Source: Pseudosulfitobacter sp. DSM 107133 (GTDB taxonomy: Bacteria > Pseudomonadota > Alphaproteobacteria > Rhodobacterales > Rhodobacteraceae). From it: a stretch of 64,000 nucleotides of DNA. The position numbers and the translations under genes are program-made. The stretch's first letter is position 1. Each line of letters starts with the position of its first letter. The notes under the pieces are model-generated. The model searched no databases. It was not told the DNA's origin and saw nothing but the letters and a program-made list of their open reading frames with translations. Shown one piece after another: positions 35,137 to 43,138 of the stretch. Where the stretch lies: positions 62,001 to 126,000 of the forward strand of contig NZ_CP085156.1 in assembly GCF_022788695.1 (NCBI RefSeq), in the 5' to 3' direction.

Positions 35137-35196
35137 TGTACCCTTAATTTTCATACTATACCTTTAATTAACATACTGTACCTTTAATTGCCGTAC
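35137..35196 (+). repeat. Left-end tandem 20-bp repeats of the second Tni element
   Basis: Three repeats of consensus TRTACCYTTAATTNNCRTAC start at 35137, 35157 and 35177, an exact 20-bp period. They are presumed TniA-binding sites. The same set with the same period is present in the deleted derivative at 53363-53422. Confidence 0.7.
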
Positions 35197-35243
35197 AGTC
35201 TGAGCTGTGGATAAGTGTCGATCTATTGGGGAGGGGGATTTGC

Positions 35244-36872
35244 GTGGTAAACGAGCGTCTTGCGAAACACCGTGCGGCGGTTCTTCGGCCGATCCTGGAG
35301 CTTGAGAAGAGAGGTGAGCCGATCAGCGCGGCTATCGGAGATGCCGCTTGGGAACTGGGCTTGGCGAAAAGCCACACATGGTCGCTCTACCGGCGTCTGA
35401 GAGAGAACGATGCACGTGCCACGGCGTTGGAGTTGGACCGTCGCGGGCCGAAACCGGGATCGAAACGGATTGCTGAAGACGTCGAAATCATCATCGATGA
35501 GAGCCTGCGAAGATACTATCTGGTCCGCGAGCGCTCGAGCTTTCTTCGCATCTGGCGCGAGATCCGTGCCGAGTGCGAGGCGAAGGGGTTTCAGCCCCCG
35601 ACCCGGAGAACGGTCAAAGCACGTCTAGACGCTATGGATCAGCGAGAGGTCTTCCGGAAACGGCGCGGAGCAGACGCGGCTGACAAGGTCTTTGCCGCGC
35701 GTCCTGGCCGACTTGAAGTTTCAGCCCCGCTGGAAGTCGTTCAGATCGATCATACAACTTCGGACATCACGTTGGTCGATCACGTCAATCGACGGCCGCT
35801 TGCGCGCCCCTATCTGACGGTGGCCATCGATGTCGCGAGCCGGATCGTTCTCGGGGTCCATGTCACTTTCGATGAGCCATCTGTCTTGTCGATCGCCCTG
35901 TGTCTCGATCACTGTGTGCGCCGGAAATCGGTGCACGTCCCTGGAACACTGGAAGAGGTGATTTGGCCGACGGCCGGCATTCCTAAGGCGATCCACGTCG
36001 ACAATGCGCAGGAGTTCCACAGCGAGGCCTTCAGAATGGCCTGCGAAGATTGGGGTATTACTGTCGAGTATCGTCCGCTTGGCGGCAAACACTATGGCGG
36101 TCATGTCGAACGGCTGATCGGAACGACCATGGGTGCCGTTCATGTGCTGCCCGGGACTACGCATTCCTCAATCGTCGAGAAGGGCGACTATGACAGTGAA
36201 AAACATGCGGCCCTGACACTGACCGAGTTTGAGGATTGGCTTCATCTGGAAATCTGCCGATACCACAATACGGTTCACGAAGCTTTCGGACGAACGCCGC
36301 TTGCGGCATGGGCGGACATGGGCGGGGATACTGCGGGACGGCAGGTCGTCGATGTCGAAGCCTTTCGGACAAGCTTCCTGCCATTCGAGTGGCGCCAGCT
36401 CGGACGCACTGGGATCACGCTTTTCGGGGTCAATTACTGGAGTGATGCCTTCGCGTCGTTGGTCGGACGCGGGCAGGGTAAGGTACAGGTGAAATACGAT
36501 CCGCGAGACTTGTCGCAGGTCTGGGTCATCACCGATGATGGCCGCGTGATCTCGGCCCGGTACCGGGATCTCAGCCACCCGCGTATATCGCTTTGGGAAA
36601 GTCGGCGGGCGCGGAAAGAATGGCATGACAAACATGGTGGCCGGATCAACGAGCGGGTCCTATTCCAATTGATTGACGCGCAACGGCGGCTGGCCGAAGC
36701 GGCGCGCCAAAAGACAAGGACTGCCCGGTTGGAAAACGAAAGAGGTGCTCGGCTGCCCCGGCACCAACCGCGCCGCGATCCATCGCGCGAAATGTTCGCG
36801 ATTGATACAGGCAACCCTGATCTGCCAACCTATGAGATTGATGAGTTTAATGACCCCAGAAGAAAGAATTGA
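35244..36872 (+). CDS. tniA: Transposase TniA of the second Tni element
   Basis: A 542-residue DDE transposase. The catalytic Asp in VVQIDHTTSDITL, second Asp in IHVDNAQEFHS and Glu in YGGHVERLIGTTMG are all present. A Mu-type C-terminal domain (VQVKYDPRDLSQVWV) follows. GTG 35244 (MVNERLAKHRA) was chosen because GGGGAGGGGG lies just upstream. It is related to, but clearly different from, the tniA at 403-2049. The gene is intact, yet its ATPase partner is broken. Confidence 0.9.
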   Translation: MVNERLAKHRAAVLRPILELEKRGEPISAAIGDAAWELGLAKSHTWSLYRRLRENDARATALELDRRGPKPGSKRIAEDVEIIIDESLRRYYLVRERSSFLRIWREIRAECEAKGFQPPTRRTVKARLDAMDQREVFRKRRGADAADKVFAARPGRLEVSAPLEVVQIDHTTSDITLVDHVNRRPLARPYLTVAIDVASRIVLGVHVTFDEPSVLSIALCLDHCVRRKSVHVPGTLEEVIWPTAGIPKAIHVDNAQEFHSEAFRMACEDWGITVEYRPLGGKHYGGHVERLIGTTMGAVHVLPGTTHSSIVEKGDYDSEKHAALTLTEFEDWLHLEICRYHNTVHEAFGRTPLAAWADMGGDTAGRQVVDVEAFRTSFLPFEWRQLGRTGITLFGVNYWSDAFASLVGRGQGKVQVKYDPRDLSQVWVITDDGRVISARYRDLSHPRISLWESRRARKEWHDKHGGRINERVLFQLIDAQRRLAEAARQKTRTARLENERGARLPRHQPRRDPSREMFAIDTGNPDLPTYEIDEFNDPRRKN

Positions 36873-37707
36873 CCGTATCCGCGGCGATCATTGGATCGCG
36901 TTCGACCGTGCCACCATCGTTCTCAACCGATTGACATCCCTGATGGAAATGCCACAGTAAAGCCGGATGCCAGGGTTGATGGTTTATGGCAGCTCTGGCA
37001 TCGGAAAGACAATGATCGCCAAGCGCATGGCGAGCAAATATCCAACGCAGTACAACGCCCAACTGGGCGCCACGAAGGCACCCATACTGCTGGTTCAGGC
37101 CCCGCCCGCACCGGACGAAAGACGCTTCTATCAGCACATCCTGGCGACGATTGGGGCGCCGATGTGGGGGCGTCACACGGTGTCCGAGCTTGAGGTGCGC
37201 GCGCTAAGCCATCTTCGGGACATGGACGTGAAGATGCTGATGATCGACGAAGTGCATAACCTGCTTGCCGGCAGTTACCGGGAGCAACGACGGTTCCTGA
37301 ACATGCTACGGTTTCTGTCCAACGATCTGTGCGCGTCGCTTGTCGTTTTCGGTGTCAACGAGGCCCTCGAGGCCGTCCGCGGTGACGACTAACTGGCCCG
37401 TCGGCTTGACGAACACTACCTGCCGCTCTGGGAGGACGACGTGGAGTTCTCCCGTCTGATCCAGACGTTGATTGCCGCAATGGCACTCGAGCAGCGGTCT
37501 GGCCTGACGGTTGGGTCGCTTCGAACGATCCTGAAAGTGACGGGCGGCGTCACCTCTCGCGTGTTCATCATGATCAAGTCTTTGGCCATAGAAGCGATCG
37601 AGACGGGTGAGGAGCGGATCACCGACGAAGCGGTTCAGTCCTGGCAGCCGGTCTGGGCAAAGCATGCCTGGAACATCCCTCGCCAACCCGCCGCAGCATT
37701 CCGGTGA
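36841..37707 (+). pseudogene. tniB: TniB with two in-frame ochre codons
   Basis: One reading frame encodes a full TniB: MSLMTPEERIDRIRGDHWIA, Walker A YGSSGIGKTMI, Walker B MLMIDEVHNLLAG, to NIPRQPAAAFR. TAA stops interrupt it at 36958-36960 (after LMEMPQ) and 37390-37392 (after AVRGDD). Both positions correspond to a likely Gln codon in relatives, so each is one C-to-T change from CAA. No frameshift occurs. The start overlaps tniA by 32 bp and the end overlaps the tniQ GTG by 4 bp. Confidence 0.85.
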
Positions 37708-38639
37708 CCGTCAGATCGCTACCGTTTCGACCGCCGCCTGCACGCGATGAGCTTCTGTCCAGCTGGATCGGGCGATTGGCGAAGGCCAATCACTGCTCCG
37801 CTGAAGAACTTTGCGGCTATCTTGGTTTGGGGCAGGGCAGGGTGCCGGAGCGTATCAACGATCCCGGAGAGATGGACTGGGCCTGTCTCTGCTCGGCAGT
37901 TCAACGGACCCGGAATGAAATCGCCGCCATGACCCTTCCTGATACGGTGCATCATGCCGTACGATACGTGTCACGGCATGACTTCCAGTATTGTCCGGGG
38001 TGCACGGAGCAAACGCCCGGTCTCGCTCTTCGTCATTGGCGCTTCGCGTGGTCGATGACCTGCGAAACCTGCGGTCAATCCCTCGCGGCGAAACATCTAG
38101 CCGAAGCCGTATCAGACCGGCTACTTGCGCGCGCTGCACGTGGCGCGCAGGTCTTGGAAACGGCTGTGGCGAGCAACGATCTCAGGCGTTTGCGCCGAAT
38201 GGATTTGACCCTGTCTATTGTATCGATTCTGGGCGTCGGCAACTCAGCGTCCGTCATCTCCACGAACGAGCGCGAAAGGTTAATGGCGCTTGCCGCGGTC
38301 GGTGTCGGCATGACCCGTCCCTTGTTGGGTGCCGCCATCATGCTGAGAGGAAACGGCCAGGTGGTTCGGGAGTTGCGCCGCGTCTTTCCTCAGCATCGCA
38401 GGGTGATCGAGCGGGTCCGTGGGTTGTCGCGTGACCTCGATCAACGGTTGACGGGACTGCGCGAAACGGGGCATCCGACCGGCCAGGAAACACACGGAAT
38501 GAGCCGCCCAAATGCATCCGAGAGCGCTTTGCGAGCAGCACGTCAGGCCATCTCAGAGCTCGGACACGATGCAAATCGTCAAGCGCTTCTGGCGCGCGCC
38601 GATGCAATCTGGACGCGCTCGAGTGGGGTCGAAACCTGA
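37704..38639 (+). CDS. tniQ: TniQ of the second Tni element
   Basis: A 311-residue TniQ. It begins RSLPFRPPPARDELLSSWIGRLA, with zinc ligands in FQYCPGCTEQ and SMTCETCGQSLA. A C-terminal helix-rich region (LRRVFPQHRRVIERVRGLSR to DAIWTRSSGVET) follows. GTG 37704 overlaps the tniB end. The last 88 residues or so recur in the mini-element at 53466-53732. The gene is intact but stranded behind a broken tniB. Confidence 0.85.
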   Translation: MTVRSLPFRPPPARDELLSSWIGRLAKANHCSAEELCGYLGLGQGRVPERINDPGEMDWACLCSAVQRTRNEIAAMTLPDTVHHAVRYVSRHDFQYCPGCTEQTPGLALRHWRFAWSMTCETCGQSLAAKHLAEAVSDRLLARAARGAQVLETAVASNDLRRLRRMDLTLSIVSILGVGNSASVISTNERERLMALAAVGVGMTRPLLGAAIMLRGNGQVVRELRRVFPQHRRVIERVRGLSRDLDQRLTGLRETGHPTGQETHGMSRPNASESALRAARQAISELGHDANRQALLARADAIWTRSSGVET

Positions 38640-38734
38640 AGCGAGCAGCCTGTGGAAATATTGCAATTAAGGGTACAAAAACGCCCCAAAATGCGCTGAA
38701 TCCGCAGAATCTGATTAAATAGGGTACAGTGACA

Positions 38735-38849
38735 CTTAGGCCCGTTAATGTGACAACACCTGGACGGCAACCACCCCATCTTAACAATCGATCCGAAGGG
38801 TCACATCGCCTCGCCCGACGGCGAGAAAAGATTATGGGGAGGTTTACAA
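38735..38849. other. Intergenic segment between Tni element and IS6 remnant
   Basis: No gene is seen here. The stretch joins the Tni right tip to the middle of an IS6 transposase remnant; its origin is not recognisable. Confidence 0.4.
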
Positions 38850-38996
38850 GCCCAGCGATTTCTTTCCGTTCATGATCGGGTCCAAACCATCTTCCGTCCG
38901 CGCCGCCATACACTTTCAGCCGCAGCCTACCGTCAGACTCGAGCCGACGCCCATTGGATCTGGGACGATATCACGCGTGAGCTGAAGGCTGCTTGA
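38850..38996 (+). pseudogene. C-terminal remnant of an IS6-family transposase
   Basis: Forty-eight codons read AQRFLSVHDRVQTIFRPRRH, then TLSAAAYRQTRADAHWIW and DDITRELKAA followed by TGA. This is a typical IS6-family transposase C-terminus. It is followed by a 22-bp perfect palindrome (39009-39030) and an IS6-like inverted repeat ending near 39055 (complement GGCTCTGTTGCA). The 5' two thirds of the element are gone. Confidence 0.75.
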
Positions 38997-39055
38997 GACC
39001 CGGTGCCGGGCTTTCGTCGCGACGAAAGCCGATAACTTGACGATGCAACAGAGCC

Positions 39056-39131
39056 GTTTCGAACGCACCGCCTGAGTTCCGTCTCGGGTAGGGCGCGTTC
39101 CGAATTGGAGTCGATCCGTGCAACACGACCC
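39056..39131 (+). mobile_element. Right-end remnant of an IS5-family element
   Basis: It parallels the last 76 bp of the complete IS5 element at 53841-54941 (FERTA stop, GGGTAGGGCGCGTTCCGA, CAACACGACCC) with scattered mismatches. Only this end remains, abutting an IS6 remnant. Confidence 0.75.
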
Positions 39132-39140
39132 CAACGAGGC

Positions 39141-39845
39141 TTATTCACTTTGCAAATTGCGTACCACGTAGCCCAAACCTCTGATGGTTTGTACAGGCAA
39201 CGCCAAGCCTGTCAGCTTATCGACTTTGGCCCGCAAACGCACAAGCGTGGCATTCAGGCTGCGCTGCCCTGCATCTGTCTGGGCATAGCCGAGCGCAGCA
39301 AGTACTTCATGGCGCGGAACTGTTGCCCCTTCGGCCTGGGCGAACCCATTGACTAGGCGACATTCCTGATGGGTAAGCGGAACGGCAACATTGTTGGGGG
39401 CAATCAACCTGAAACTGTTCTTGTGAAAGACCCAGTCGTCGTCGGTGGCCTGTATGTTCTCTGACGTGGCCTGCGCACCCAACCGCCGCGACAGATTTCG
39501 AAGGGCTGCTTCAAGCTCTACATATTCAACCGGCTTGGTAAGAAATATATCGGCACCTGTTTGCAACCCGGCAATCCGATCATTAAGGGATCCGCGTGCG
39601 GTCATCAGAATGGCCCCGATATGCGGTTTTTCCTGACGCAGAAACTGCAGGATAGACAAGCCATCTTCGTCAGGCAGGCCGATGTCCAGAATTGCGATAT
39701 CGCAGGGCGAGCTAGCCAGAAGGCGATAGAACTGCAATGCCGTTTCTGCGGCAACCGCGCGTATGCCAGATTCGGCAAAGCAATCCATCAGACTTTCGCG
39801 AAGGGCTGTGTTATCTTCAACGAGAATGACATTTAGACTGGGCAT
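39141..39845 (-). CDS. Two-component response regulator (OmpR-type)
   Basis: A 234-residue DNA-binding response regulator. The receiver domain begins LNVILVEDNTALRES with the phospho-acceptor in IAILDIGLPDEDG, Thr in AILMTARGS and Lys in FLTKPVEY. The winged-helix domain contains LTHQECRLVNGF, LNATLVRLRAKV and IRGLGYVV. The ATG at 39845 lies 4 bp after the histidine kinase stop; the longer frame from 39986 overlaps the kinase. Target genes are unknown. It is intact though its kinase is truncated. Confidence 0.88.
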   Translation of the reverse strand: MPSLNVILVEDNTALRESLMDCFAESGIRAVAAETALQFYRLLASSPCDIAILDIGLPDEDGLSILQFLRQEKPHIGAILMTARGSLNDRIAGLQTGADIFLTKPVEYVELEAALRNLSRRLGAQATSENIQATDDDWVFHKNSFRLIAPNNVAVPLTHQECRLVNGFAQAEGATVPRHEVLAALGYAQTDAGQRSLNATLVRLRAKVDKLTGLALPVQTIRGLGYVVRNLQSE

Positions 39846-39849
39846 TGGA

Positions 39850-41604
39850 TTAAGCTTCTCCGTCGCCATGGCGACAAATAGGAAGGGTGATTGTTGCAGT
39901 GGTACCGCGCGACGATGAGACAAGCGAGATATTTCCGCCATGTGCAACAATGATCGAGCGCACCAAATACAGACCGATACCCGCACCTGTCTGGTTCATG
40001 GCATTGGCCGCACGGTAATATTTGTCAAAAACAAATGGCAAGGCCGCATCAGAAATCCCGATGCCTTCGTCTGCAACGCTTATTGTGATCTGATCATTCC
40101 CATTCACGGACAGGTCAAGTGTCACTACGCTTTCGGCGGCTGAATATTTGAGCGCGTTCTCGATGATGTTGACCAAGGCAGTTTTCAAAAGCGGCGGGTC
40201 GCCCCAAACAGTGTGTGCTACAGCGTCAGGATGTGCGGCAACCGTGATCGTACGTTCCGGATAAACCCCATTTGCAAGTTGGATGGCCTCCTCGACGAGT
40301 TGACCAAGCGCAAGCATGGTCGCGGAAAGCTCCAGTTTTTCGTCGGTAATACGATCACTGCGCAAGCTGACTTCAACAATTTCCGTCAAGCGCAGGATCG
40401 CGTCATGCATGCGCGCAAGAGGTGGAGCGGGTACTGGCGCTTTTTTGGCCTGTGCAATCTGCAACAAATTGAGATTGGTTCGCAGAATAGCGACAGGAGT
40501 ACGATATTCATGCGAAACGGTGTCGATGAACTGCAACTGTTCGCGTGATACGCGCCGCTCGGTTTCAAGCGCCTCCTCCAGCTCTGCCTTGGCTTGCGTA
40601 AGCTCTTGCGTGCGAGTTCTGACAATTTCTGTGGCGCGTTGTTCAGCCGATCGGGCAGCCCTGAGCGATTCATGCTCAGCTTTACGCCGATCAGTTTCAG
40701 CCTTGTTGATGCGGCTGCCAAGAGCAATCGTCATGAATAGAAGGTGCAGTATGCTCCCTATCTCAAGGGCGTGGTCGATTACAGGGCCAGAGTGGGCAAT
40801 ATCGCTGTTTCGCGCCAGAATGACGAAGATCGCGAGATTATATGGGGTAAATGACAACAGGTATATTCTTGTGCGATTGACCCCCCGGATCGCCATGCGT
40901 ATGGCCGCAATGATCGGTATAATTGCCAACGCGATACACAGTATCTCGACGTATAGGAACAGCTCTGCCCACAGATCGAGAAATGCAATCAAAATGACGA
41001 GTAGCCCGCAGGCCGAAAGCGCCTGTGTCAGGCGCCATGCGAGCGGGGAATGTTCCCGGAAGGGCAGGAAACTGGCGGCAAAGGCAAATCCGGCAAGCAA
41101 GGATGTTCCATGTGCAAGGCCAAAGATCTGTATGTGGAACTGATAGTAGATATCCGGGAGTAGCGCAGACATTAGCCCGGTGCGCCAAAGCGCCATGGCC
41201 GCGACAGTCCCGGCGAAAACAGCGTAATACAGATAATAGGTTTCGCGCAGCCAAAGCCAGAAGGCAAAGTTCGTGGCCGCAACTATCAGGCAAATACCAA
41301 GATAGCCTCCAATCAAAATCCAGTTCGAAAGCGCGGATTGAAGCAAGCTTTGTGTCGTTTCGACCGAACCGCGCAAAGAAAGCCTGAGGCGGCTTTCTAT
41401 ACGGATCAGAACAAGGCGTTGCCCTTCAAAAGATTCGAGGGGAACTAGAAAACGTGGCGACGGAAGAGTGCGTGTATCGAACGGGAGAGCGGCCCCCAAC
41501 GTGAACCTGTCAAAATCCTCTGGACCCTTGGGGTGACTGTTCCTTGCTATAAAAACACTAACACGGTCGAGGATCGCGGGTTCGAGCCATAGAAAGTGTT
41601 TTTG
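39850..41604 (-). pseudogene. 7TM-DISM sensor histidine kinase, 5'-truncated by IS6
   Basis: The kinase reads in one frame from the IS6 edge at 41604. A partial extracellular DISMED2 domain (LWLEPAILDRVSVFIARN... LPSPRFLVPLESFEGQRL) precedes seven membrane helices. A coiled coil then leads to the HisKA box FIDTVSHEYRTPVAILRTNL and the HATPase domain (NIIENALKYS, DEGIGISD, GAGIGLYLVRSII). The signal peptide and first part of the sensor domain are lost. A TTG at 41499 could start a shortened product still holding helices and kinase. It lies directly upstream of the response regulator. Confidence 0.85.
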
Positions 41605-42421
41605 GGCACCGTAAACTTAACTTAACTGGGTCAATGAGTTTTCCGCACTCAGAAGCTATACTGCTCTAACCTGTGCGATTTCGCGCCAAGTTTGCGTCGC
41701 AAGTGATCTCATTTCCCGGAAACGGGTGGATGTCATTTTGTCGCGAGGAAGCTGGAACAAGTTGGCAATCGGATCATGGATGGAAAGAAATCGTTGCAAC
41801 TGCCTCGGGGATTTGAATCGCTTCATCGCCCTCTCTCGCTGCCGCGTTGGCTGATGGGAGTTCTCGGCTCTATTGTTCAAGCCCTTGTGTGATCGGTGTT
41901 CGACACCGGGCATGACCTCTCGTTTTGCCGCCCCGTATGACCGCAATTTATCGGTGATCATGACACGCGGCGCTGATCCATGCCGCTTCAGAAGTTTGCG
42001 CATCAGGCGCTTGGCTGCGGTCGTATTGCGGCGGCTTTGCACCAAAACATCCAAAACAAAACCGTTCTGATCGACAGCGCGCCACAGCCAGTGCTTCTTG
42101 CCGCGCATTGTGATCACAACCTCATCGAGATGCCACTTGCCATCGAACTGGCCCGCCGACCTGCGGCGGATGTTGGCGGCATATTGACAGCCAAATTTCT
42201 CAGCCCACGTCCGTATTGTCTGATGCGAAACGATTATGCCGCGCTCGGCCAGCAGGTCTTCGACCATGCGCAAACTGAGTGGAAATTTGAAATACAGCCA
42301 AACCGCATGAGCGATCACATCTGACGGGAAACGATGGCGGTGATAGAGCGAAGAAGGGCTAGATTTGGTCATGCCTTCCCTTCGCATATCAACAGAGCCG
42401 GTGCATTAAGTTTACGGTGCC
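41605..42421 (-). mobile_element. IS6-family insertion sequence (817 bp)
   Basis: Inverted repeats GGCACCGTAAACTTAA at 41605-41620 and 42406-42421 flank one transposase gene. Flanking octamers TGTTTTTG and ATTGGAAG differ. It separates a 5'-truncated kinase from a 5'-truncated scpB, so both neighbours lost their starts. Confidence 0.9.
41656..42372 (-). CDS. IS6-family transposase
   Basis: A 238-residue DDE transposase, apparently intact. It contains HRFPSDVIAHAVWLYFKFPL, catalytic Asp in KWHLDEVVITMRGKKHWLWR, second Asp in VMITDKLRSYGAAKR and Glu region NNRAENSHQPTRQRERAMK. MTKSSPSS at 42372 is the likely start; an earlier ATG at 42387 exists. It is the only IS6 transposase here besides 62795-63487 without an obvious defect. 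Confidence 0.9.
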   Translation of the reverse strand: MTKSSPSSLYHRHRFPSDVIAHAVWLYFKFPLSLRMVEDLLAERGIIVSHQTIRTWAEKFGCQYAANIRRRSAGQFDGKWHLDEVVITMRGKKHWLWRAVDQNGFVLDVLVQSRRNTTAAKRLMRKLLKRHGSAPRVMITDKLRSYGAAKREVMPGVEHRSHKGLNNRAENSHQPTRQRERAMKRFKSPRQLQRFLSIHDPIANLFQLPRDKMTSTRFREMRSLATQTWREIAQVRAV

Positions 42422-42974
42422 ATTGGAAGACCTGCCGCCAGCGCTGCGCTGGCGCGAATGGATGGGCCGGATTGAAGCGGTGATTTTTGCGAGCGCTTCG
42501 CCAGTGCCGCGGGTGGATCTGGCAAGGGTGGTCGGGCAGGGGGCGTCGGTTGATTTGTTGATCGAGGATATCCAATCGGAACTAGCCGGTCGTCCCTATG
42601 AGCTGGTCGCCGTTGCAGATGGCTGGCTGATGCGGACGCAGGTGCGATTTGCCGATGCGATCCGAACGGCGGCGGATGTGAACGAGCAACTGTTGGACCT
42701 GAACGAATTCGAAGTTGCTGTGCTCGCTTCGATTGCCTATCACCAGCCGCTGACCCGTGATGGGTTGAAAGATATTTTTGGCAAAGACATCAGCCGTGAT
42801 CTGATCGGGCGGCTGCGAGCGCAAGAGTTGATTACCACTGGACCGCGCAGTCCTCGGGCAGGGGCACCGTATACATATGTGACCACGCAGAAGTTCCTCA
42901 TGGTGTTCGGGAGGGAGAGCCTGCGGGACTTGCCCGATCGCGAAGAACTACAGGATGCTGGCTTAGCAAGTTGA
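42422..42974 (+). pseudogene. ScpB-like segregation protein, 5'-truncated by IS6
   Basis: About 183 codons of a ScpB-family winged-helix protein remain: EDLPPALRWREWMGRIEAV, FEVAVLASIAYHQPLTRDGL, KDISRDLIGRLRAQELI, YVTTQKFLMVFG. ScpB is the kleisin partner of SMC condensin; this version is of the kind found on plasmids and islands rather than the chromosomal scpAB pair (no scpA nearby). The frame continues into the IS6 repeat, so the native start is missing. A GTG in the repeat at 42417 could restart translation. Confidence 0.75.
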
Positions 42975-42990
42975 CACACAGTAGTCCATG

Positions 42991-43082
42991 TAGTGTGCAA
43001 ATGGGGAGATATCTAATAGGCAAATGGTGGAGCTTCTAGTAGACAAATGGTGGGCTCTCTAATAGGCAACCAGTGGTAGGGA
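42991..43082 (+). repeat. Four tandem 23-bp iteron-like repeats
   Basis: Units starting at 42991, 43014, 43037 and 43060 share TARTRNGCAAATGGNGG with an exact 23-bp period; the fourth is the most diverged. TTGACA occurs at 42971. Repeats of this size and phasing behave as iterons or operator arrays. Which protein binds them is unknown. Confidence 0.65.
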
Positions 43083-43138
43083 AGCAGACCTCTCATACGG
43101 GATGCGTTCTGCAAAGCTCGAAAGGGAAGCACCGGTCC

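Larger units (their letters stand above)
35074..38734 (+). mobile_element. Second, distinct Tni transposon (tniA, broken tniB, tniQ)
   Basis: The ends are TGTCACTGTTCCCTAATTAA on the left and, complemented, TGTCACTGTACCCTATTTAA on the right, so TGT...ACA tips as in Tn402/Tn7 relatives. Length is 3661 bp. The gene order is the same as in the first element, but ends and proteins are clearly different. Flanking pentamers GTACC and CTTAG are not a duplication. tniB carries two stop codons, so it cannot move alone. Confidence 0.85.

Noticed and set aside
36958..37392. The two TAA codons in tniB read as recoding or stop read-through
   Set aside because: No recoding signal, suppressor context or family precedent; a pseudogene is simpler.
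42971..42998. TTGACA at 42971 as a sigma-70 promoter for the ATPase gene
   Set aside because: No acceptable -10 hexamer occurs at the correct spacing; recorded only as context for the repeat array.
42991..43082. Short tandem repeats as a possible CRISPR array
   Set aside because: The units are directly adjacent with a 23-bp period and no spacers, and no cas genes are in the window.
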